From: Granulosicoccus sp964390335 | GTDB lineage: Bacteria; Pseudomonadota; Gammaproteobacteria; Granulosicoccales; Granulosicoccaceae | Direction of reading: 5' to 3' | Length of the DNA: 64,000 nucleotides | NCBI GenBank assembly: GCA_964390335.1 | Contig: CAYMHU010000007.1 | Coordinates: 62,001-126,000, forward strand | Shown: in pieces, positions 17,177 to 26,035 of the stretch | How the letters are laid out: each line of letters opens with the position of its first letter | Position numbering within the stretch: position 1 is the stretch's first letter | Notes under the pieces: model-generated | Told to the model about the DNA's origin: nothing | Database searches by the model: none | Seen by the model: only the letters and a program-made list of their open reading frames with translations | Program-made: the position numbers and the translations under genes

Positions 17177-18160
17177 CTAGGCTGAAAGTAGGCTTGCAAC
17201 CGTATCGCGCTCTTCACGCAACTCAGTTTGGCTGGCCATCATTTTTTCTTTAATGAAGTCACCTACGTCTAAATCGTTAATGATGGTGTAATCGCCGTCT
17301 TTACATTGCACTGGGAAAGAGTAGATTAACCCTTCGTCAATGCCATAGCTGCCATCACTTGGTACAGCCATGCTGACCCAATCATCGGATGGTGTTCCTT
17401 GCACCCAGCTTGCCATGTGATCAATTACGCCGTTGGCTGCTGAGGCGGCACTTGAGCTGCCGCGTGCATCGATAACTGCCGCGCCGCGTTTTGCAACAGT
17501 TGGAATAAATTCTTCACGCGCCCAGGTTTGATCCACGACGTCACTGGCTGCTTTGTCTTTGATCGATGCGTAAGTGATGTCCGGTACTTGAGTGGTGGAG
17601 TGATTACCCCATATCACCATTTGGCGAATATCGGCAATGCGGGCACCGGCTTTTGCAGCCAGCTGCGAAATTGCGCGGTTATGATCGAGTCGAGTTAGCG
17701 CGGTGATATTGCGTGGATTCATGTTTGGCGCATTGGCCTTTAATATGTAGGCGTTGGTGTTTGCCGGATTACCCACAACACACACTTTACAATCAGGGTT
17801 ACCGACTTCATTGAGTACCTTGCCTAAGGTGCTGAAGATTTTGCCGTTGTCGGTAATTAAATCGCTACGCTCCATACCCGGGCCACGAGGCTTGGCGCCA
17901 ACGAATAGCGCAGCGTCAACCTTGTTTAAAGCCACTTTAGGATCGTCAGTGCAGACCACATCATTCAGCAATGGAAATGCACAATCATCCAATTCCATTT
18001 TCACCGCTTCCAGCAATCCGAGAGCAGGGGTTATTTCAAGTAAGTGCAGGCTAACAGGTTGATCGGGGCCATAAATTTCGCCCGCCGCAATTCGAAACAG
18101 CATGGAATAGCAAATTTGTCCAGCAGCACCAGTGACGGCAATACGTTTTGGCTGTGTCAT
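17177..18160 (-). CDS. mdh: Malate dehydrogenase
   Basis: 327 residues. NAD-dependent malate/oxaloacetate interconversion in the TCA cycle. Rossmann glycine motif in RIAVTGAAGQICYSMLFRI; substrate Arg in GAKPRGPGMER; NPANTNAYILK; catalytic His in VIWGNHSTTQVPD. The sequence is of the 325-330 residue type found in many proteobacteria (for example Burkholderia and Acinetobacter), not the 312-residue enterobacterial type. A Cys or Ile replaces the usual residue after GAAGQ without touching the glycines. Monocistronic; divergent from nrdR. Confidence 0.95.
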   Translation of the reverse strand: MTQPKRIAVTGAAGQICYSMLFRIAAGEIYGPDQPVSLHLLEITPALGLLEAVKMELDDCAFPLLNDVVCTDDPKVALNKVDAALFVGAKPRGPGMERSDLITDNGKIFSTLGKVLNEVGNPDCKVCVVGNPANTNAYILKANAPNMNPRNITALTRLDHNRAISQLAAKAGARIADIRQMVIWGNHSTTQVPDITYASIKDKAASDVVDQTWAREEFIPTVAKRGAAVIDARGSSSAASAANGVIDHMASWVQGTPSDDWVSMAVPSDGSYGIDEGLIYSFPVQCKDGDYTIINDLDVGDFIKEKMMASQTELREERDTVASLLSA

Positions 18161-18295
18161 TACTGAAAATCCTCGTATACTTAGCTAGTTATTGGATGAT
18201 TTAAGAATCTTGCGCGATAATATCACACGCCTTATGTCGGCCCCAGAACAGCTGTACTTGCGTACAACACTAACGAAGTCCCTTGGAGAAACACC

Positions 18296-18799
18296 ATGCG
18301 ATGCCCATTTTGTGGGGCTATAGACACTCGAGTCGTCGATTCTCGACTCGTTGGCGACAGCGATCAGGTTAGACGACGTCGAGAGTGCACTGAATGCGAA
18401 GAGCGTTTCACGACCTACGAATCCGCTGAGCTGAACCTGCCGCGCGTGGTTAAATCGCGAGGTAACCACGAGCCCTTTTCCGATGCCAAATTGCAGGCCG
18501 GTTTTCTAAAAGCGCTGGAAAAACGTCCCGTTAGTGTAGAGCTGATTGATGAAGCAGTGGCCAGGGTCAGACATCGCTGCCTGGTGGCGGGTGAGCGCGA
18601 AATCGACGCCCGGCAAATCGGAGGATGGGTCATGGAAGAACTGCAACAGCTTGATCAGGTTGGCTATATTCGGTTCGCGTCGGTGTACAGGGCCTTCGAG
18701 GACGTAGCGGCCTTTCGCGAAGTGATTGAGAAACTGGAACAAACACCGGACGCTAAACTCACGGCTAATCAATTATCACTGTTAAAAGACGATGACTAG
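18296..18799 (+). CDS. nrdR: Ribonucleotide reductase repressor NrdR
   Basis: 167 residues. N-terminal zinc ribbon MRCPFCG...ECTECEERF (four Cys) followed by an ATP-cone (VVKSRGNHEPFSDAKLQAGF through GYIRFASVYRAFEDV). NrdR senses ATP/dATP and represses nrd operons. The C-terminal tail of about 20 residues is slightly longer than in E. coli (149 residues). No glyA, ribD or nusB next to it. The strand switches here from mdh, leaving a 135-base divergent promoter region. Confidence 0.96.
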   Translation: MRCPFCGAIDTRVVDSRLVGDSDQVRRRRECTECEERFTTYESAELNLPRVVKSRGNHEPFSDAKLQAGFLKALEKRPVSVELIDEAVARVRHRCLVAGEREIDARQIGGWVMEELQQLDQVGYIRFASVYRAFEDVAAFREVIEKLEQTPDAKLTANQLSLLKDDD

Positions 18800-18863
18800 G
18801 CTGCGAAAAGCTGCGATGCGTGGCAGACTAGCTGCATAATTCAACCAACGGAAATCGATCGCT

Positions 18864-19433
18864 TTGTCTACTATTGTTGTGGCCCGCAAGGGCAGTACGG
18901 CTTGCATAGCCGCCGATACGTTAACGACTTTTGGCGATATTCGGCTCAATGCTACGCTGGATAAAAACCACTCCAAAATTCAGACTTTCGGCAAAACGCA
19001 CATGGGCATTGTGGGCAGTGCGGCGCACACCCTGGTTGCCGAACGCGCATTCAATGACAAAGACCTCAATGCCGACTTCTCTACGCGGGATGCCACATTC
19101 GATACACTGCTCAGGTTGCACCCTATTTTGAAAGAAAAATATTTCCTGAACAGCAAGGATGCGGATGATGATCCGTACGAAACCAGCCAGATTGATGCGG
19201 TTTATATCAATAAAAACGGCATTTTTGGCCTGTACGCACTGCGCGAAGTTTACGAGTACGAGCGCTACTGGGCGGCGGGGTCCGGTGCGTGTTACGCCAT
19301 GGGCGCGATGCATGCGGTGTACGACAAGTACAAATCGGCCAAAGACATCGCCAAAGCGGGCGTGGAGGCCGGTGCGCAATTTGATACCGCATCCCAATTG
19401 CCGCTCACATTCGAAACCGTGAAACTGGCCTAG
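18864..19433 (+). CDS. HslV-like Ntn hydrolase (orphan proteasome-fold protein)
   Basis: 189 residues, TTG start. The N terminus M-STIVVARKGSTACIAADT parallels HslV MTTIVSVRRNG; removal of Met would leave Ser1 as nucleophile. Counting from Ser1, Asp falls at 17 (AADT) and Lys at 33 (LDKN), the positions of the HslV catalytic Asp17 and Lys33, and GSG appears near 135-137 (AAGSGACYAMGA). No HslU ATPase is encoded nearby, and the 189-residue chain is longer than HslV's ~175. It belongs to the uncharacterised proteasome-like hydrolases seen in various proteobacteria. Protease activity is inferred only. Confidence 0.7.
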   Translation: MSTIVVARKGSTACIAADTLTTFGDIRLNATLDKNHSKIQTFGKTHMGIVGSAAHTLVAERAFNDKDLNADFSTRDATFDTLLRLHPILKEKYFLNSKDADDDPYETSQIDAVYINKNGIFGLYALREVYEYERYWAAGSGACYAMGAMHAVYDKYKSAKDIAKAGVEAGAQFDTASQLPLTFETVKLA

Positions 19434-19514
19434 AAGCCGCGATTTGACGCCACTCCGGTGGTGAAACAGGCTACAATGGGCGGTTATCTTAAATCGAATA
19501 TTGGAGCCCCCGAA

Positions 19515-19774
19515 ATGGCCGTTGAAACTACGCTGTCAATTATCAAACCAGACGCTGTCGCAAAGAACGTCATTGGCGAAATTTACGCCATGTTTGAAAA
19601 GGCAGGTTTGCAGGTAGTTGCTGCAAAAATGATTCACCTGACTGAAGAGCAAGCTGGCGCATTTTACGCTGTGCACAAGGAACGTCCTTTTTACAATGAT
19701 CTGGTTGCGTTCATGACTTCAGGTCCGGTCATGGTTCAAGCGCTGCAAGGTGAAAACGCGATATCGTTGCATCG
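19515..19774 (+). CDS. ndk: Nucleoside diphosphate kinase, N-terminal part (cut by assembly gap)
   Basis: ATG at 19515 with GGAG nine bases upstream. About 86 residues remain: METTLSIIKPDAVAKN-type start (AVETTLSIIKPDAVAKNVIG), HKERPFYNDLVAFMTSGPV and the beginning of the Ndk core. Transfers gamma-phosphate between NTPs and NDPs. The active-site His (in the usual NFVHGSD) and about 55 residues fall in the N run. The open frame that appears to continue through the Ns into rlmN is an artefact of the gap. Confidence 0.95.
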
Positions 19775-19874
19775 NNNNNNNNNNNNNNNNNNNNNNNNNN
19801 NNNNNNNNNNNNNNNNNNNNNNNNNNNNNNNNNNNNNNNNNNNNNNNNNNNNNNNNNNNNNNNNNNNNNNNNNN
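19775..19874. other. Assembly gap (100 N)
   Basis: Exactly 100 N, the conventional gap of unknown size. Missing content, judged from protein lengths: about 55 codons of ndk, an intergenic spacer and about 30-40 codons of rlmN, i.e. probably more than 250 bases. Confidence 0.97.
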
Positions 19875-20915
19875 GGTGAAAAGCCGTATCGCGCAAAACA
19901 ATTGATGCAATGGATGTATCAGCAAAACACGCTCGATTACGAGCAAATGACCAACATGTCGAAAGGCATGCGTCAGCACCTCACGCAAAACACCACCACC
20001 ACGTTGCCAGCCGTTGCTCAGGAAATGTTGTCTTCCGATGGCACATGTAAATGGTTGTTTGAACTGCATGACGGTAATCGGATTGAAACCGTTTTTATAC
20101 CGGAAAAAAATCGCGGCACCTTGTGTATTTCTTCGCAAGTAGGCTGCGCGTTAGATTGTTCGTTTTGCGCTACTGGTCGGCAAGGTTTTAATCGTAACCT
20201 GAGCGTCAGTGAAATCATCGGGCAACTTTGGTTGGCTAACAATCTACTGGCCAGTAATCCGAAAACGGCTCATCAACGTGTGACCAACGTTGTCATGATG
20301 GGCATGGGCGAACCCTTGCTTAACTACAGTAAATTGGTACCCGCGTTGCGGCTCATGCTAGACGATCGCGCGTATGGTCTCAGCAAACGGCGCGTGACTG
20401 TCAGCACATCCGGTGTCGTGCCCGCCATGGACCGACTCACAGCCGATATTGATGTGTCACTTGCGGTCTCTTTGCACGCGCCGAACAACAAACTTCGCGA
20501 CGAACTGGTGCCCATAAACAAAAAGTATCCCATCGAACAATTGATGGAATCTTGCTGGAATTATGTACAGGGCGAGCGCAAAAAGCGGGTTTTATTCGAA
20601 TATGTCATGTTGGAAGGGGTCAATGATCAGCCTCAGCAAGCGCGTGAATTGGTCAAATTATTGAAAGATTTTCCCGGAAAGGTAAATCTGATTCCGTTTA
20701 ACCCGTTTCCACAATCCGGATACAAGCGATCCAGTGCTGCAGCGGTGGCCAGATTTACTAAACTTGTAACGGACGGTGGGATCTTGACATTGACCCGAGC
20801 AACGCGAGGCGACGATATTGACGCCGCGTGTGGTCAATTGGCAGGGGATATCACCGATCGCAGTAAACGATACATTCGATTTACTGAACCGCGATTCGGA
20901 GAACAGTTTCAATGA
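19875..20915 (+). CDS. rlmN: Dual-specificity RNA methyltransferase RlmN (5' end in gap)
   Basis: 347 residues visible. Radical-SAM enzyme that methylates A2503 of 23S rRNA and A37 of some tRNAs. Begins at GEKPYRAKQLMQWMYQ, so about 30-40 N-terminal residues are lost in the N run. Radical-SAM CxxxCxxC in CALDCSFCATGRQGFNRN, then NVVMMGMGEPLLNY, STSGVVPAMDRL, NLIPFNPFPQSGYKRSS and the C-terminal active Cys in DIDAACGQLAGD. The stop overlaps the pilW start (ATGA). Confidence 0.96.
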   Translation, partial: GEKPYRAKQLMQWMYQQNTLDYEQMTNMSKGMRQHLTQNTTTTLPAVAQEMLSSDGTCKWLFELHDGNRIETVFIPEKNRGTLCISSQVGCALDCSFCATGRQGFNRNLSVSEIIGQLWLANNLLASNPKTAHQRVTNVVMMGMGEPLLNYSKLVPALRLMLDDRAYGLSKRRVTVSTSGVVPAMDRLTADIDVSLAVSLHAPNNKLRDELVPINKKYPIEQLMESCWNYVQGERKKRVLFEYVMLEGVNDQPQQARELVKLLKDFPGKVNLIPFNPFPQSGYKRSSAAAVARFTKLVTDGGILTLTRATRGDDIDAACGQLAGDITDRSKRYIRFTEPRFGEQFQ

Positions 20916-21676
20916 GATCAGGTTTTTCTAAGCCAGGTGCAATCACCTTGGTGCTCTGTACATTGTTAATGCAGGCGTGTGTCAGCACTGGCATCAGTGA
21001 TAAAAATTCCGTGAAAGCCTCAGAAGCCAATGCGCTGCTGGGCGCGAATTATCTTCAGCGTGGCGAACTAGAGCAGGCGCGAGATAGATTAGAGCGGGCG
21101 TTAGAACAAAATCCGCGAAACGCGGTTGCCCATGTTAATTACGGTAAGTTGCAGTACTTGGTGCAAAACCCGCAAAAGGCCCGAACCCATTTTCAGAAGG
21201 CCATTGAGATCGACCCGGAAGAAGCAGACCACCATAACAACTATGGCGTGTTTCTGTGTCAGATAAAAGAGTATGACGCGGCAGAGGCTGCATTTGCAAA
21301 AGCGTTTAATAACCCGTATTACACAACGAAAGAGTTTGCGTTAGACAACGCGGGCGTGTGTATGTTGGAGGCTAATCGACTGTCCGATGCCGACAAATAT
21401 TTGCGTAGAGCACTGCAAACTAATCCAAAGTTTGCCAATGCGTACTTGCACATGGCTGAGCTGTTATACAAGCGTCAACGCTTGGCTGTGGCCGAAGCGT
21501 ACTTTCAACGTTATGTGTCGTACGGCAGAGACACAGCGGAAAGTCTGTTTCTTGGTATGCAAATCAGGCGCGACTCAGGCGACCGGGCCGGTGCAGAGCT
21601 ATACGCAAGTCGTTTGCTCAATGAATTTCCAACATCAAAAGAAGCTGGCGAGTATTTGTCTGGTACAACTCGCTAG
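20912..21676 (+). CDS. pilW: Type IV pilus biogenesis lipoprotein PilW/PilF
   Basis: 254 residues. Lipoprotein signal ending LLMQAC, followed by about six TPR repeats (GANYLQRGELEQARDRLERA; NYGVFLCQIKEYDAAEAAFA; AELLYKRQRLAVAEAYFQRY). PilW/PilF pilots the PilQ secretin to the outer membrane. Overlaps rlmN by 4 bases and lies 84 bases before yfgM. In most gammaproteobacteria rodZ, ispG and hisS lie between these two; here they are absent. Confidence 0.93.
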   Translation: MRSGFSKPGAITLVLCTLLMQACVSTGISDKNSVKASEANALLGANYLQRGELEQARDRLERALEQNPRNAVAHVNYGKLQYLVQNPQKARTHFQKAIEIDPEEADHHNNYGVFLCQIKEYDAAEAAFAKAFNNPYYTTKEFALDNAGVCMLEANRLSDADKYLRRALQTNPKFANAYLHMAELLYKRQRLAVAEAYFQRYVSYGRDTAESLFLGMQIRRDSGDRAGAELYASRLLNEFPTSKEAGEYLSGTTR

Positions 21677-21760
21677 AACTAACAATTTTGTAAACAACGC
21701 AAACGGTCGACAATAGCGTCGGTCTGTTAGTGTTTGATTCCCGAATAACGGAGAAGTACG

Positions 21761-22390
21761 GTGCAATACGAAACCGAAGAACAACAAGTTGAAGCGCTGA
21801 AAGAGTGGTGGGCCGAAAACGGCCGGGCCGTTATGTTGGGTATTGTGCTCGGGATTGCCATTATTGGTGCGTGGATGTGGTGGCAATCGCATCAGGAAAA
21901 TAAGGCTATTGCCGCCTCTGACAATTTTTATCAAAGTATCGAAGCGTTGCAGGCGGGTGATTTTGCCAAGGTTTCCGAGCTTGCCGGTGCTGCGCAGGAT
22001 GATCACGATGGCAGCTTGTACGCAGCCTACACCAGTATGGCCGCAGCTCACGCTGCGATAGAAGAAGGCGATCTGGAAGCGGCATCCACTCATTTACAAT
22101 GGGCCGTCGACAATGCCACATTAGATGATGTTAGCACCATAGCGAGCGTTCGTCTTGCGCGCGTGAAAGCAGCGCTGGGTGATGCCACGGGTGGGTTGAG
22201 CGTGCTACCGGGTTCTTACAATGATGCGTTTAAAGCCTTAGTCGAAGAAGCGCGTGGCGATCTGCACGTCGTAGCAGGTGATCCGCAAGCGGCGCGCGCG
22301 GCATACCAAATTGCTTTAGATGCCGAAGGTGTGCCTGACATTAACGCACTGCGCATGAAGTTTAACGAGCTTGCAGCCGTTGGCGGATAG
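21761..22390 (+). CDS. yfgM: YfgM-like ancillary SecYEG translocon subunit
   Basis: 209 residues, GTG start with CGGAGAAG upstream. N-terminal QYETEEQQVEALKEWWAENG is the family signature, followed by one membrane helix (about 25-42) and a periplasmic TPR-like helical domain. YfgM associates with SecYEG and PpiD in E. coli. Next to bamB and der, as in most relatives. Confidence 0.92.
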   Translation: MQYETEEQQVEALKEWWAENGRAVMLGIVLGIAIIGAWMWWQSHQENKAIAASDNFYQSIEALQAGDFAKVSELAGAAQDDHDGSLYAAYTSMAAAHAAIEEGDLEAASTHLQWAVDNATLDDVSTIASVRLARVKAALGDATGGLSVLPGSYNDAFKALVEEARGDLHVVAGDPQAARAAYQIALDAEGVPDINALRMKFNELAAVGG

Positions 22391-22397
22391 ACATCAC

Positions 22398-23537
22398 ATG
22401 GTCGGTGTCATCAGTCGATTGAGTACCGTGGTGGCAGGTGCGCTACTGTGTGTAGCCTGTGCAACCGAGCCGGTTGTGCCGCCAACCGAACTCACGTCTA
22501 TAAAAACCGAAACTTCGCTTAAAAAACTCTGGAGCACTAGCCTCAGTAAATCAAAGCAAGGTCGGTTTGAACCGCTTGTTCTTGATGGTATTGTCTACGC
22601 AGCCAGTCAGGCCGGTGATGTTATTGCGTTAAATTCGAAAACAGGCAAGCTGCAGTGGCGTCGAAAGCTTGATAGCACTTTAGGTAGTGGCGTCGGTGGT
22701 GATGCCAACGCGGTTTATGTCAGCACAATCGATGGTCTGGTTATCGCACTGAACAATACTAACGGCAACACACTGTGGGAGCGCGCCGCTTCATCTGAAG
22801 TGCTCACGCCAGTTTCAGCTGGATTTGACTCTGTGGTCGTGCGCAGCGCCGATGGTAGAATTTTATCGCTAAACGCCTCAACCGGTGAAGAGCAGTGGTC
22901 AACCACGTACACACCACCGGCATTAACGCTAAATGGCTACAGCCGTCCTTTGCTACTCGACGGTGGCGTGCTGGTTGGGTTGGATGATGGTCGCTTGTTA
23001 GCGTTGAGTTCTGACGCTGGTAACGTTATTTGGGAATCTGTGATCAGCGTGCCTAGTGGTCGTTCGGAAGTAGAGCGTCTGGTTGATATCGATGGCAATA
23101 TCAGAGTCGACGACAGCGCTATTTATGTCGTGAACTATCAAGGGAAGCTGGCTCGCATCGAACCTGGCAAAGGGCAAATTCTGTGGTCGGTCCCATTGTC
23201 TTCAACCGCAGGCCTGGCTATCTCAGACAAAGCTGCCGTCGTTATCACTGATAACGATGAGGTGCATGCGTTCAATAAAGAAAACGGTCAACCGCTATGG
23301 CAGCAAGACGCTTTTATTGGCAGGCGCTTAACCGCACCGCAAATAGTCGGTAACGATCTCATCGTTGTTGGTGACTTAGAAGGGTATATCCATATTCTGA
23401 ATAGCACCGATGGACGACTAATAGGCCGAACGCGAGTGGGAAAAAAAGCCCTGTTCCCGGAAATTGTGTTAGCTGAGGAAAATCTGTTTATTCAATCCTC
23501 CGATGGCACATTAGCAGCTCTAAGCGCTAACCCTTAA
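22398..23537 (+). CDS. bamB: Outer membrane assembly lipoprotein BamB
   Basis: 379 residues from ATG 22398, chosen because it gives a proper lipoprotein signal (VVAGALLCVAC, lipid Cys about residue 20). A TTG at 22371 would overlap yfgM and add nine residues. Eight-bladed beta-propeller built of PQQ-like repeats: VIALNSKTGKLQWRRKL, VIALNNTNGNTLWERA, ILSLNASTGEEQWSTTY, HAFNKENGQPLWQQD. Component of the BAM complex that inserts outer-membrane proteins. The stop is 3 bases before der. Confidence 0.95.
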   Translation: MVGVISRLSTVVAGALLCVACATEPVVPPTELTSIKTETSLKKLWSTSLSKSKQGRFEPLVLDGIVYAASQAGDVIALNSKTGKLQWRRKLDSTLGSGVGGDANAVYVSTIDGLVIALNNTNGNTLWERAASSEVLTPVSAGFDSVVVRSADGRILSLNASTGEEQWSTTYTPPALTLNGYSRPLLLDGGVLVGLDDGRLLALSSDAGNVIWESVISVPSGRSEVERLVDIDGNIRVDDSAIYVVNYQGKLARIEPGKGQILWSVPLSSTAGLAISDKAAVVITDNDEVHAFNKENGQPLWQQDAFIGRRLTAPQIVGNDLIVVGDLEGYIHILNSTDGRLIGRTRVGKKALFPEIVLAEENLFIQSSDGTLAALSANP

Positions 23538-23540
23538 ATT

Positions 23541-24968
23541 ATGAAACCAGTCATTGCACTGGTCGGTCGTCCAAACGTTGGCAAGTCCACGTTGTTCAAT
23601 AAGCTGACCCGAACTCAAGATGCGCTTGTTGCCGATATGCCGGGACTCACGCGCGATCGTCAATACGGTGATGGCAAAGTGGGTGGCTGGCCGTATATTG
23701 TTATTGATACGGGTGGCTTAAGTGGCGAGCCTGATTCACTTGACGCCAAAATGGCGGACCAAACGCTCGAAGCGGTACGCGAAGCTGATCTGGTTGTGTT
23801 TATGGTTGACGGCCGTGCGGGCTTAAGTCCGGTTGACGAAGACGTGGCCGACATTCTGCGCCGCCAAGCTCGCAAAGTACTTTTGTGCGTGAACAAAATA
23901 GACGGTGTGGGTGAAGAAAAAGCCATGCTCGATTTTTACGGATTGGGATTTGCAAAAACCTCACCCATGGCCGCATCACATAATCGCGGCGTGGCATCGT
24001 TAATGGACGATGTGGCAGAGGAACTTGGGCTGGACCCTGAGGCACTTAAAACCGAATCCTTAAACGATAAAGAACTCAATAAAGATATCCGCATTGCGTT
24101 TGTTGGACGCCCGAACGTGGGTAAATCCACATTGATCAATCGATTGATCGGCGAACAACGTGTTATTGCGTTCGATCAACCCGGTACAACGCGCGATGCG
24201 GTTGCCATTCCGTTTGAGCGTGCCGGCAAACAATATCAGCTGATTGATACGGCCGGGGTACGTAAACGCGGCAAAGTCTCAGAGCGAGTTGAAATTTTCA
24301 GCATTATAAAAACCTTGCAAGCAGTCGATCGTAGCAATGTGTGCGTCATGATGATAGATGCCCAAGATAACCTGACCGATCAAGACTTACATCTCATTGG
24401 TTATGCAATTGAAAAAGGGCGTGCGCTCATTGTTGCAATAAACAAATGGGATGCGCTGGATACCGAGCAACGAGAAGCGGTTAGAGATAAATTAGAACGC
24501 CGGGTCGAATTTTTAAAGTTCACCAAAATCCACTTTATTAGCGCCTTGCAGGGTTCTGGGGTTGGCGATCTATTTAAATCTATTAACAAAGCCTATGCAT
24601 CAGCGTTCGCTGATTTACCCACGCCAAAGCTAACGCGTTTGCTAGAGGTTGCTGTACAGCAACATCAACCACCCTTAGTGAATGGTCGCCGGATTAAATT
24701 GCGCTACGCGCATCAAGGTGGCGTTAATCCACCGGTTATTGTGGCACACGGTAATCAGACCGCCAAGATACCTGCCTCGTACCAGCGGTATTTAAATAAT
24801 TACTTTACTAAAGCGTTGCACTTGTTTGGCACGCCTTTGCGCATGGAATTCAAGCAGGGTTCAAACCCGTTTTCTGACAACAAGAAACCTTCCCGAAGCA
24901 GTAAAAAACGCAGTTCCAAAGGGCGTGATAAGTCAACGCGCGACAAACGCGAATCGCGTAAACGCTAA
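23541..24968 (+). CDS. der: Ribosome-assembly GTPase Der (EngA)
   Basis: 475 residues. Two tandem GTPase domains, each with GRPNVGKSTL (near residues 8 and 190), DTGGL and DTAGV switch II motifs, and NKID / NKWD base-specificity motifs, followed by a KH-like C-terminal domain. Required for 50S subunit assembly. The C-terminal tail is very basic and Ser-rich (SRSSKKRSSKGRDKSTRDKR). End of the bamB-der operon. Confidence 0.97.
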   Translation: MKPVIALVGRPNVGKSTLFNKLTRTQDALVADMPGLTRDRQYGDGKVGGWPYIVIDTGGLSGEPDSLDAKMADQTLEAVREADLVVFMVDGRAGLSPVDEDVADILRRQARKVLLCVNKIDGVGEEKAMLDFYGLGFAKTSPMAASHNRGVASLMDDVAEELGLDPEALKTESLNDKELNKDIRIAFVGRPNVGKSTLINRLIGEQRVIAFDQPGTTRDAVAIPFERAGKQYQLIDTAGVRKRGKVSERVEIFSIIKTLQAVDRSNVCVMMIDAQDNLTDQDLHLIGYAIEKGRALIVAINKWDALDTEQREAVRDKLERRVEFLKFTKIHFISALQGSGVGDLFKSINKAYASAFADLPTPKLTRLLEVAVQQHQPPLVNGRRIKLRYAHQGGVNPPVIVAHGNQTAKIPASYQRYLNNYFTKALHLFGTPLRMEFKQGSNPFSDNKKPSRSSKKRSSKGRDKSTRDKRESRKR

Positions 24969-25123
24969 CGCTCCTAGCTACAAACGGTCGGCTCTGTAGC
25001 GATTCTTATGCGCTTTTGGCGCTCTGAGATTCGGTATCTGCGGCATCTGGTCATGATCTTGCAATAGTTCCAGTGATAAGCGGATTTTTCCGCTGTTGGC
25101 CCCAGCTTCATAACTCAGATTTT

Positions 25124-26035
25124 ATGCCCCAAACTGTTCAGATTATTGTCGCGGGTTTCCACCGCTCAGGTACATCCATGGTGATGCAGGCCTTGGCGCG
25201 TGCCGGCGTGTGTGTGGGGCGTGAGCTTATCGGTGCCGACCCGTCAAATGCGGATGGGCATTTCGAGGATATTGAAACCGTTCGGCTGCATGATAAATGG
25301 CTAGAAGATAATGGATCTGATTGGTGTCGTTCAGGCACCTTGCCGAATGTGGATGACGATCAAGCACAGGAGTGCATCCAGAACATACAATCTCGCTTCG
25401 CAGCTTTGGTCGAAGATCAAGCCCGCGATCAGGCGCACGCAGTTTGGGGTATCAAAGACCCGCGTGCCGCGTTGTTTTTAACAGCGTGGTTTAAACACTT
25501 AGACAATCCACACGGTGTGTTTGTGTATCGTCATTTCGCCAGCTGCTTGCAATCGTTGCAACGACGTCAGGCCAATGAACTGCTACTAAACCCAAACACA
25601 AATGACACCGACATCCGTTTCTGGAGCCACCCTGAAGCTGCGCTGGCATCATGGCTTTTGCATAACAAGGCCATCATAGCGTTGATTGAGCAACATCCTG
25701 ATCGATGTGTGCTGGTTTCGCAAGAAGCGCAAATAGCCGGAACCGCGTTAACGCCTATTGTTAACGCACACTTTGGTTTGTCTCTGGATGGCAGTATTCA
25801 TTCAGGCGTGGATAGCAGTAAAACACACCGAGATCGCACAGTCGATTTGCCATCGGATGCATTAAGAGCAGAACTACTGAGTACCTGGAACACATTGCAA
25901 AGCTTGTCGGTGGCTCCGGCTACTAAGGAGCCAGTGCTCAATTGGCATCCCGATTCAGCTGCCATTGATATGCAATCACGTATGCACAATTTAACGGCAT
26001 TGTGGGACAAGCTAGGAGTACCGCATGCTGCCTGA
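25124..26035 (+). CDS. Sulfotransferase-family protein
   Basis: 303 residues from ATG 25124; an in-frame GTG at 25073 would add 17 unmatched residues. The PAPS 5'-phosphate loop is visible as IVAGFHRSGTSMVMQALARA. GVCVGRELIGADPSNADGHFED continues the pattern typical of bacterial sulfotransferases acting on glycans or surface polymers. WGIKDPRAALFL and VFVYRHFASCLQSLQRR resemble the 3'-phosphate-binding region. Substrate unknown. The last 11 bases overlap the next gene, a glycosyltransferase, so they form one unit. Confidence 0.82.
   Translation: MPQTVQIIVAGFHRSGTSMVMQALARAGVCVGRELIGADPSNADGHFEDIETVRLHDKWLEDNGSDWCRSGTLPNVDDDQAQECIQNIQSRFAALVEDQARDQAHAVWGIKDPRAALFLTAWFKHLDNPHGVFVYRHFASCLQSLQRRQANELLLNPNTNDTDIRFWSHPEAALASWLLHNKAIIALIEQHPDRCVLVSQEAQIAGTALTPIVNAHFGLSLDGSIHSGVDSSKTHRDRTVDLPSDALRAELLSTWNTLQSLSVAPATKEPVLNWHPDSAAIDMQSRMHNLTALWDKLGVPHAA

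Noticed and set aside
25003..25123. In-frame GTG extension of the sulfotransferase (25073)
   Set aside because: Adds 17 residues before the universal N-terminal P-loop strand; the ATG at 25124 fits the family better.
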